A DNA stretch of 9,040 nucleotides from Bacillota bacterium (GTDB lineage Bacteria > Bacillota > Clostridia > Acetivibrionales > DSM-1351), in NCBI GenBank assembly GCA_023395575.1, contig JAEWZA010000024.1, positions 1-9,040 of the forward strand, read 5' to 3'. The notes beneath the pieces were generated by a model that made no database searches, was not told where the DNA came from, and saw only the letters and a list, made by a program, of their open reading frames with translations. The translations under genes and the position numbers were made by a program. Each line of letters opens with the position of its first letter. Position 1 is the first letter of the stretch. Shown here piece after piece: positions 1 through 5,807 of the stretch.

Positions 1-79
1 TAAGTTTGTACGGGAGTACCAGTAAGCCAATATTATAATTTTGCTCTGCAAAGATCTATAAAATAATCAGTACAACGCG

Positions 80-511
80 TTAAGTTATCTTCAATCTGTC
101 GAAAGTGACATGTACCCGCTCAAATAGTAAACCCGCCACAAACCAAGCCGGAGCATAATCCAGCCTTACAAGACCTTCAACAGCAAATTTGCCAAAGTAC
201 TGCCAGGGATATACATTCAGCAGTTCAAGCAATAGCTTTCCTGTTGAGTATTCTATACCCCAAATTATTATAACCCAAATAACACCTCTTAATATGACAT
301 TCCAATTATGGATTAAGTCATGTAAGGGTTCTAGGAATACAGCACTTCCATATATAAATAACATCCAGAGGCTGGTATAAGCTTCTAAAGCCATATCGCC
401 ATTAATTAGAGAATATAAGCCCGTCCAAACTATCTCCATGCTCCAGCCAATAATACCGTATAAAAAATATCGTTTAATCATAGTATTATTATTTATATAA
501 CAAAACATCAT
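80..511 (-). CDS. Small integral membrane protein, CmpB/DUF1113 (putative ABC-transporter type IV) family
   Basis: Predicted 143-residue polytopic membrane protein with about four hydrophobic segments (near residues 14-36, 46-66, 70-96 and 118-134). The motifs I recognise for the PF06541 'putative ABC-transporter type IV' family are YGIIGWSMEIVWTG (18-31), SLWMLFIYGSAVFLEPLH (47-64), IEYSTG (86-91) and LVRLDYAPAWFVAGLLFE (114-131), and the length is usual for that family. The biochemical role of the family is not established and the 'transporter' name is weak. It has no ATPase partner here and diverges from glgP. Met1 (511) and Met11 (481) are both possible starts. MIKRYFLYGIIGW fits the family better as an N-terminus, but neither start has a visible Shine-Dalgarno sequence. 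The gene is complete, ending in TAA at 80-82. I am confident it is a real gene of this family and not at all confident of its function. Confidence 0.85.
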   Translation of the reverse strand: MMFCYINNNTMIKRYFLYGIIGWSMEIVWTGLYSLINGDMALEAYTSLWMLFIYGSAVFLEPLHDLIHNWNVILRGVIWVIIIWGIEYSTGKLLLELLNVYPWQYFGKFAVEGLVRLDYAPAWFVAGLLFERVHVTFDRLKIT

Positions 512-637
512 ATTTTATTTATAAAGTTTATAAATTTAACACAGTATTTTTTTCCAGTTTTGTCATATAATATTAACTATAAATTTACTTAAAATTAAAT
601 TCGTTGTAAATACTACCAATAATCGCTCTAATATGAT

Positions 638-646
638 ATTATAACA
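638..646 (-). promoter_or_regulatory. Extended -10 promoter candidate for the minus-strand membrane-protein gene
   Basis: On the minus strand the sequence reads TGTTATAAT, a perfect TATAAT (643 to 638) preceded by TGn, the extended -10 signature. No good -35 box lies 16-18 bp upstream, which such promoters tolerate. Transcription would start near 631 and give an AT-rich leader of about 120-150 nt before the gene ending at 80. In 512-637 I see no other structure. Confidence 0.4.
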
Positions 647-680
647 ATTAAATCGTGTATTTTATTTGACATGCATACTT

Positions 681-689
681 TGTTATAAT
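681..689 (+). promoter_or_regulatory. Extended -10 promoter candidate for glgP
   Basis: TGTTATAAT is a perfect TATAAT at 684-689 with a TGn extension at 681-683. TTGACA at 666-671 is only 12 bp upstream, too close to act as the -35 for this box. The promoter is therefore probably of the extended -10 type, with a start near 696. The glgP leader would then be about 180 nt and would contain the whole structured segment at 702-817. A second TATAAT at 835-840 lies closer to the gene and could be an alternative start signal with a short leader. Confidence 0.45.
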
Positions 690-842
690 GCCTAGATTCA
701 AAATGAAATTTTTCTATTGTAGAGAAATTTCATTACATCAGCGGTATGTAAGCGAAGCGAGATATATTCTCACTGCTTGAAAACCAAAGCGACACCCGCT
801 ACTTTTAGAAGTGGGGGACATATTCTTGTTTCGTTATAATGC
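682..842 (+). repeat. 10-bp direct repeat GTTATAATGC bounding a 141-bp segment
   Basis: GTTATAATGC occurs at 682-691 and again at 833-842, one copy at each edge of 692-832. The enclosed DNA is visibly richer in G+C than the surrounding intergenic DNA and is strongly palindromic. The arrangement is what an insertion with target duplication would leave. However, the ends of the segment (CTAGATTC... and ...CTTGTTTC) are not terminal inverted repeats and it carries no gene. A small non-autonomous mobile element is possible. Chance repetition of an AT-rich -10-like sequence is the alternative. Confidence 0.45.
702..817 (+). promoter_or_regulatory. Structured 5' leader of glgP (three hairpins)
   Basis: Three consecutive foldable units lie between the promoter and glgP. 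H1 is at 702-715/721-734, a 14-bp stem with one G-U pair and the 5-nt loop ATTGT; its outer ten pairs AATGAAATTT/AAATTTCATT are perfect. H2 pairs AGCGGT (740-745) with ACTGCT (772-777) and contains an inner hairpin GAGA/TCTC (759-762/768-771). H3 pairs ACTT (801-804) with AAGT (809-812) around the loop TTAG, extended by CC/GG pairs with one mismatch. None is followed by a convincing T-run, so I do not call them terminators. AGCGG (740-744) can alternatively pair with CCGCT (796-800), which would break H2 and the lower part of H3. I do not recognise a known riboswitch class. Other possibilities are an RNA-level regulator, a protein-binding leader, or the folded body of a small palindromic mobile element. 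Confidence 0.45.
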
Positions 843-866
843 TTTATTAAAAATCAAATGAAAGAT

Positions 867-871
867 AGGAG
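867..871 (+). promoter_or_regulatory. Ribosome binding site that fixes the glgP start at 879
   Basis: AGGAG at 867-871 lies 7 nt before the ATG at 879. It is only 1 nt before the ATG at 873, and lies downstream of the ATG at 858. It therefore selects the third in-frame ATG. Confidence 0.75.
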
Positions 872-878
872 AATGCAT

Positions 879-3440
879 ATGTATTTAGTCGGTAAAATTA
901 ATGTAATTTCAGCATTACCAGAAGAATTTAAAAGACTTAATGATATTGCTTATAACTTATGGTGGTCATGGAATCCTGAAGCCATTGATCTCTATAGAGA
1001 AATTGATTTAGACTTATGGAAAAAATTAGGTAGAAATCCAGTACGTTTCTTACAAGAAGTAAGTCAAAAAAAGCTCCAATCAAAACTTAATGATGCAGAT
1101 TTTATGAAAAGGCTAGAAAATGTAGTAAGTACATTTGACAACTACATGTCTGAAAAGAACACATGGTTTACTAGAACTTATCCGCAAAATACAGATAAGA
1201 TGATTGCATATTTTTCTGCAGAATATGGATTAAACGAAGTATTGCCTATTTATTCAGGAGGATTAGGTGTACTTTCAGGAGATCATTGTAAAGCCGCAAG
1301 CGATCTTGGTATACCCTTCACGGCAATAGGTCTATTCTACAAGCAGGGCTACTTCAGTCAGAGAATAAATTCAGATGGCTGGCAGCAAACTTGCTTTACT
1401 GACTTGAATGTATCCCAATTGCCAATTCTACCAGCCTTAAACCCAAATGGTGAGCAAGTGCAGATTAACATTACATTTGCCGGTAGAACAGTGTATGCAC
1501 AAGTCTGGAAGGTTCAGATAGGCAGAATTAATTTATTCCTGATGGATACTGATGTCCCACAAAATTCTAATAATGATAGAGCTCTCACCGCAAGATTATA
1601 TGGTGGTGATCAGGAAACTAGAATTCAACAGGAAATCTTCCTTGGAATCGGTGGTATAAGGGTATTGGATGCATTGGGCATTAAAGCATCAGTATTCCAT
1701 ATGAACGAGGGTCATTCCTCATTTATGGGCTTAGAACTCATTAGAAAGCTTATTAATGAAAAACATATTAACTTTAGTGAAGCTAAGAAAATCGTTGAAA
1801 ATTCAGCCATATTTACTACTCATACTCCAGTTCCAGCAGGTAATGATGTATTCCCTCTTTATATGATGGATAAATACTTCGGAGATTTCTGGGGACAATT
1901 AGGGTTAAGTCGATATGATTTCTTGGAACTTGGACTTAAAAAGTCAGAAGATCAAAACTTCAATATGACCGTACTTGCACTTACTCTCGCAGGTAGGAAA
2001 AATGGAGTAAGTGAGCTTCATGGAGCGGTTTCAAGAGATATATTTAGTGATGTATGGCCTGGAGTACCAAAAAATGATATTCCAATTACACATGTAACTA
2101 ATGGTATTCACACATTAACGTGGATATCACCTAAAATAAAAGCACTTTACGACAAATATCTTGTCAGTGACTGGAAAACTAAAATATACGAAGGCTCTAC
2201 TTTTGAAGGTATTGATAATATTCCGGACGAAGAACTATGGGAAACTCATAAAGAATTAAAATTAAAGCTAATTAAGTATGTCAGGTCAAAGCTTAAGCAG
2301 CAAAAACTAGCAAACGGTGAATCTATGGAAGCTGTAAGACAAGTGGATAATTTCCTTGATCCGAATGCACTTACCATTGGTTTTGCAAGAAGATTTGCCA
2401 CTTATAAACGTGCAAATCTAATTTTCAGAAATTTAGCTAGAATTCAAAAAATTCTGAATAACACAGAAAAACCAATGCAGATTATTTTTGCTGGTAAAGC
2501 ACATCCTGCTGATGGCCCTGCACATGATGTTATTAAAAACATTAATGATATTGCAAAGCAAGAAGGTTTCTACGGAAAAGTTATTTTGCTTGAAAACTAT
2601 AATATGACTGTTGCAAGAAATTTGGTTCAAGGCGTTGATGTATGGATGAACAATCCTAGAAGGCCTCTTGAAGCCAGCGGAACTAGTGGTCAAAAGGTTT
2701 GTATAAATGGTATCATAAACTTTAGTATTTTAGATGGTTGGTGGTGTGAAGGCTATGACGGAGAAAACGGTTGGGTTATCGGTGATGAAACTGAATTCGA
2801 CAATGAGTTCTCTCAAGATAATATTGACAGCGAATCAATCTATGATACTTTGGAAAACAAGATAATACCTTTATACTACAATGTTAATGAAAAGGGTATT
2901 CCAACAGAATGGGTTCGCATGATGAAGAACTCCATTAAAACTCTGACTTGGAACTATAGTACTGATAGAATGGTTAAGGAATATACAGAAAGAATGTATC
3001 TACCTGCAATTAATGGTTCAGCAATGGTAAGTACAGATAACTATAGCCTAGCAAAACAGCTTTCAGCCTTTGAACAGCATATGAAAGCTAATTGGCATCA
3101 GGTTCAGCTATTTTCTGAAAAATCCATGAACAATCTGAAGGATTATAAATCCGATTCAGGACATGAAATACAACTGACTGCTTATGCAAAGCTTGGTACT
3201 ATAGATCCATCAAATGTTATGGTTGAGGTATACTATGGTTCTTTATGCAACGGTATGATAATAAATGCCCAATCTATAGAAATGAAGTTAGATGGAAAAA
3301 CTGAGGATGGCTCATATAAGTATTCTTTAAACCTAAAAATAGAAGATGGTGGAGAATATGCATATACCTTTAGAGCTACTCCAAAGAATCCTAATCTTAT
3401 CAATAGATTTGACACTGGCTTAATTCGTTGGGTTGAGTAA
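879..3440 (+). CDS. glgP: Glycogen/alpha-glucan phosphorylase (GT35)
   Basis: This cytoplasmic enzyme cleaves alpha-1,4-glucan with phosphate to release glucose-1-phosphate, mobilising stored glycogen or maltodextrins. The protein is 853 residues from the ATG at 879; an in-frame ATG at 858 would add seven (MKDRRMH) but would place the AGGAG inside the coding region. Numbering here is from the 858 start. The N-terminus has the ALPEEFKRLNDIAYNLWWSWNP signature (19-40) of the DUF3417 domain found in the roughly 850-residue 'short' alpha-glucan phosphorylases. Then come SAEYGLNEVLPIYSGGLGVLSGDH (120-143), HMNEGHSSF (281-289), THTPVPAGND (321-330), GFARRFATYKRA (508-519) and the pyridoxal-phosphate site EASGTSGQK, whose Lys613 would form the Schiff base. 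The C-terminal 120 residues match the accessory region of this subfamily. It appears monocistronic, with its own promoter, a long folded leader and an intrinsic terminator. Plant- or animal-type phosphorylases differ around the PLP site. Maltodextrin preference is possible and cannot be read from the sequence. Confidence 0.96.
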   Translation: MYLVGKINVISALPEEFKRLNDIAYNLWWSWNPEAIDLYREIDLDLWKKLGRNPVRFLQEVSQKKLQSKLNDADFMKRLENVVSTFDNYMSEKNTWFTRTYPQNTDKMIAYFSAEYGLNEVLPIYSGGLGVLSGDHCKAASDLGIPFTAIGLFYKQGYFSQRINSDGWQQTCFTDLNVSQLPILPALNPNGEQVQINITFAGRTVYAQVWKVQIGRINLFLMDTDVPQNSNNDRALTARLYGGDQETRIQQEIFLGIGGIRVLDALGIKASVFHMNEGHSSFMGLELIRKLINEKHINFSEAKKIVENSAIFTTHTPVPAGNDVFPLYMMDKYFGDFWGQLGLSRYDFLELGLKKSEDQNFNMTVLALTLAGRKNGVSELHGAVSRDIFSDVWPGVPKNDIPITHVTNGIHTLTWISPKIKALYDKYLVSDWKTKIYEGSTFEGIDNIPDEELWETHKELKLKLIKYVRSKLKQQKLANGESMEAVRQVDNFLDPNALTIGFARRFATYKRANLIFRNLARIQKILNNTEKPMQIIFAGKAHPADGPAHDVIKNINDIAKQEGFYGKVILLENYNMTVARNLVQGVDVWMNNPRRPLEASGTSGQKVCINGIINFSILDGWWCEGYDGENGWVIGDETEFDNEFSQDNIDSESIYDTLENKIIPLYYNVNEKGIPTEWVRMMKNSIKTLTWNYSTDRMVKEYTERMYLPAINGSAMVSTDNYSLAKQLSAFEQHMKANWHQVQLFSEKSMNNLKDYKSDSGHEIQLTAYAKLGTIDPSNVMVEVYYGSLCNGMIINAQSIEMKLDGKTEDGSYKYSLNLKIEDGGEYAYTFRATPKNPNLINRFDTGLIRWVE

Positions 3441-3499
3441 TTTTATCGCAACTAACTAATTAAACTAATTACTCAGTATTTTATTTAGTTCTAAAGGAT

Positions 3500-3553
3500 A
3501 GCCACCTTATCATCAATTAGTAATTACTCTAATTGGTGAAAAGGTGGCTTTTT
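3500..3553 (+). terminator. Intrinsic terminator of glgP
   Basis: A 21-bp stem (3500-3520 with 3529-3549) starts AGCCACCTT and ends AAGGTGGCT, with one A-A mismatch and one T-G wobble and the 8-nt loop TAATTACT. Five T residues (3549-3553) follow. It lies 60 bp after the glgP stop. On the minus strand the stem is followed only by ATCCTTTAG, so any use as terminator for the convergent esterase gene would be weak. Confidence 0.9.
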
Positions 3554-3577
3554 GCTTATAGTAATTTATATTTCTTT

Positions 3578-3625
3578 AATCACATAATGGGGCTTGGAAT
3601 ATTAGGGGTCTTTTTATTTGTGATT
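3578..3625 (-). repeat. Inverted repeat overlapping the esterase stop codon
   Basis: AATCACA (3578-3584) and TGTGATT (3619-3625) are perfect inverted repeats separated by 34 nt, with three further pairs if one T is bulged. The right arm covers two bases of the esterase stop codon. No T-run follows on the minus strand, so it is at best an RNA 3'-end structure and not a standard terminator. Confidence 0.25.
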
Positions 3626-5096
3626 ATTTCAATACTGGAATATCCCAATCAACCCACAAATTTTTGTCAAATGTAATACCACCATCTTGTTTCATGTAAG
3701 TTGTATTAGCAGAGCTGTCACCTAATAAGAACTTCTTTATAAAAGCTTCTACTTCAGCGAACTGAGAAGATGGAAGTACACAATGGTCAGGATGCCCCAC
3801 TGAAGAATAACCCATATTGCTTGGTACCCCAAGTGCTTCATATATCATATTTGTTGTTTTTCCTGTAGCAAAGCAGCTAACGTTTCCTAACCATTCCATT
3901 GATGTATTTTCTATTATCAATAGACCACGAGGAGCACAAAGGCCTGCTACCAAATGCTGGTCAACTGGTAGCTTGGTTACTGCATTTCCGAATTGTGAGA
4001 ATGCACTTCCCTGCCATGGGTTTTCTGTTACAATTTGTGCAGCAGTCTGAACATTCTGTCCTCTTGATTTCTGCCAGTCAGAAACTCTCCAGCTAGCAGC
4101 TCCACCAGAGCCTGATTCCTGAGGAATAGTTAACTGGATTCTCTCATTAAAAGCACCACATGCAAGAGCACCCTTACCGTAACGTGAACCACCAGTTACA
4201 CCAAGCTTAGCTGCATTGATTTTAGCTTCAGAAGTTGTTTCCAATGCATCTATTAAACGGTCAACTCCCCATGCCCAAGCCATCAATGAACCTGCAGAAT
4301 GATTTTTGCCATACAAGTCATAGAACTTACCAGTTCCTCTTGAACTAGCACCTGACTGTGCACCTAACTCATCACAAGGGAAGGTAATCAGCGCTACACC
4401 CTGGTTCAATATATTTGATGTATTAAGTGTATTCATACCAATACCTATGATTGCTGGATAAGGTGCGGTCCCCTTAGTTGGATACTGTATTGAGCAAGTA
4501 AATGAAATTGATTTACCATTATCAGTAACTGTTACAGTTATTTTATTATTGCTGAATGAGCCCTTAACACTATCTGGTGCCTCTGGTTTTGTGCCATAAA
4601 TAAATGCCTGAGCAAGTGCGCTAATTTCCTTCTGGCGAGCTTTCCATTGCGCTTTTGTTGTAACTTCGTCACCATTATAGAACATAAAAGGGTCTGGAAG
4701 CTTAGTATTTGCTTTTAATTGAGAGAATGAAGGAATGACTATTGGATGAACGTATTCACCTTCACCTTTATCAGCAGGGAATTTGTCGATAATCTTTAGC
4801 AAAAATTGCTTCATAAGAGCAAAGTCAAGAGCATCTATTGAGCCACTTGCATCAACATCACCTGCGGTTTTTTGTTCACTTGTAAATGTGGTGGTTCCAA
4901 GTAAATTTTGTTTCATTAGTGCATTGTCTAGAGCATCCACTGCCCCATCACCATTTAGATCTCCATAAACAACAGCAGCTGCCTGAGCTCCACCAGGAAC
5001 AGCAATAGCACCGGTTATGGAAATAACACAGGCTAAGATTGAGAAACACAGTAAATACGAGACGCTTCTTCTTAAACTTACAGACTTCATGAACAT
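3624..5096 (-). CDS. Secreted cellulosomal glucuronoyl esterase-like protein (CE15) with N-terminal dockerin
   Basis: CE15 enzymes hydrolyse the ester between 4-O-methyl-glucuronic acid on xylan and lignin alcohols, outside the cell. The 490-residue protein starts with a Sec signal peptide (Arg9-Arg10, hydrophobic stretch 12-33, likely cleavage after AQA39). A type I dockerin follows almost immediately (about 44-101) with two F-hand repeats: Ca-loop residues D46, N48, D50, D54, D57, then D80, D82, S84, D88, D91. Ala-Leu sits at both recognition pairs (55-56, 89-90), as in C. cellulolyticum-type dockerins. After a linker, the alpha/beta-hydrolase domain spans about 135-460. The nucleophile motif is GVTGGSRYGKGA with Ser304. 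Glu327 in PQESGSGG lies 23 residues later, the same spacing as in fungal glucuronoyl esterases, and His438 in PDHCVLPSS completes the triad. The usual Cys before Ser is Gly303. AAGGGGG lies 7 nt before the ATG at 5096, supporting this start. The gene is convergent with glgP. The exact substrate (glucuronoyl or another ester) is inferred from family. Confidence 0.92.
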   Translation of the reverse strand: MFMKSVSLRRSVSYLLCFSILACVISITGAIAVPGGAQAAAVVYGDLNGDGAVDALDNALMKQNLLGTTTFTSEQKTAGDVDASGSIDALDFALMKQFLLKIIDKFPADKGEGEYVHPIVIPSFSQLKANTKLPDPFMFYNGDEVTTKAQWKARQKEISALAQAFIYGTKPEAPDSVKGSFSNNKITVTVTDNGKSISFTCSIQYPTKGTAPYPAIIGIGMNTLNTSNILNQGVALITFPCDELGAQSGASSRGTGKFYDLYGKNHSAGSLMAWAWGVDRLIDALETTSEAKINAAKLGVTGGSRYGKGALACGAFNERIQLTIPQESGSGGAASWRVSDWQKSRGQNVQTAAQIVTENPWQGSAFSQFGNAVTKLPVDQHLVAGLCAPRGLLIIENTSMEWLGNVSCFATGKTTNMIYEALGVPSNMGYSSVGHPDHCVLPSSQFAEVEAFIKKFLLGDSSANTTYMKQDGGITFDKNLWVDWDIPVLK

Positions 5097-5103
5097 AGTT
5101 TTT

Positions 5104-5110
5104 CCCCCTT
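5104..5110 (-). promoter_or_regulatory. Ribosome binding site of the CE15 gene
   Basis: AAGGGGG on the minus strand sits 7 nt before the ATG at 5096. It favours that start over the ATG two codons later (5090). Confidence 0.6.
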
Positions 5111-5122
5111 AAAAATTTAATT

Positions 5123-5149
5123 TATCTATTGTAAAGTACCCAAAGTCAA
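5123..5149 (-). promoter_or_regulatory. Weak promoter candidate for the CE15 gene
   Basis: TTGACT (5149-5144) is followed after 15 bp by TAGATA (5128-5123) on the minus strand. The -35 is good, the -10 poor and the spacing short, so this is only a candidate. It would give a leader of about 20 nt ending in the AAGGGGG site. Confidence 0.2.
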
Positions 5150-5692
5150 TTCGGCTGGAATCCCCTTAATTTCAGCACTAAAAACCAAGCCCCTAAAGTC
5201 TTCAAAACAAATGCATTTTGCATGTGCTCTGAAGTCAAAGCTTTAAAATATAATTGACTTAATATGTACCTTTACACCCTACTTAACAATGCAAAAACAG
5301 CACAATTTTGGAAGAAATATATGAAAACATAGGCAATCACTGATTATTACTCATTTGGAGAGTTTTTTGAATTTGCTATCAATTACGTTACTTATGGTCA
5401 ATAGAAATACATTGAATTTATATAAACTTTATAGCTGTGTTTCTTATTTTTATGCTCAATTATACTTTTTAATGTTTTATAACTCTATCATCAAGTATAC
5501 AGTATAATTCCATAATTGTAGATATATTGCTTTCTGTGATTTGTATATAATTTACTTATTTACATATTATGTTTTACTTTTAAAACATCATTTTTCACTA
5601 TTGCTTGAATAGTTTACATTTCAATAGTCTCTATATGCTTTCATCAGCTATTTTATAGCAAAAAATGCTTTTACTAATAATGGAAGGTTGGT
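5150..5692. other. Long AT-rich non-coding region upstream of the CE15 gene
   Basis: I see no convincing gene on either strand. Visible items are a perfect 7-bp inverted repeat AAGTCAA/TTGACTT (5232-5238 and 5254-5260), with a third copy of AAGTCAA at 5143-5149. There is also a 10-bp palindrome AAATGCATTT (5209-5218) and a small hairpin GCTAT/ATAGC (5647-5659) with no T-run. The first two could be regulator sites for the esterase, although short AT-rich palindromes are expected by chance here. The rest is featureless AT-rich DNA. Confidence 0.4.
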
Positions 5693-5744
5693 AAAAAAAA
5701 TTGTATGAATTAGTTGGTAGACACCAATACTACTTCATACAATT
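5693..5744 (-). terminator. Intrinsic terminator of the three-gene operon
   Basis: On the minus strand a long hairpin has an 11-bp perfect base stem (AATTGTATGAA, 5699-5709, with TTCATACAATT, 5734-5744). After one mismatch come TAGT/ACTA (5711-5714, 5729-5732) and TGGT/ACCA (5715-5718, 5723-5726) around the loop 5719-5722. It runs into eight T residues (5700 to 5693 read on the minus strand). It begins about 63 nt after the stop of the ATPase gene. On the plus strand no T-run follows, so it is directional. Confidence 0.88.
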
Positions 5745-5807
5745 ATATACAACAAAACCATTGTAAGCTTCCTGCATAAATAGACTAAGCGATATTTGAT
5801 TTGTATT

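Noticed and set aside
666..689. Classical promoter TTGACA / TATAAT upstream of glgP
   Set aside because: Both hexamers are perfect but the spacer is only 12 bp. Sigma-A promoters need about 16-18 bp, so I call only the extended -10.
793..830. Terminator/attenuator at the third hairpin of the glgP leader
   Set aside because: The hairpin is followed by ACATATTCTTG, not a T-run, so intrinsic termination is unlikely.
2433..2693. Minus-strand open frame inside glgP (86 codons)
   Set aside because: It lies antisense within a strongly conserved part of glgP that includes the PLP region. It has no ribosome site and no recognisable domain.
3817..4096. Plus-strand open frames (77 and 65 codons) inside the CE15 gene
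   Set aside because: Both are antisense to conserved esterase sequence and have low-complexity translations without family features.
4185..4191. CE15 gene as a catalytically dead pseudogene because GCSR is GGSR
   Set aside because: Ser304, Glu327 and His438 are all present and the frame is intact. The Cys is structural and is not universal in bacterial members.
5647..5665. Hairpin GCTAT/ATAGC as a terminator
   Set aside because: It has only five base pairs and no T-run follows on either strand.
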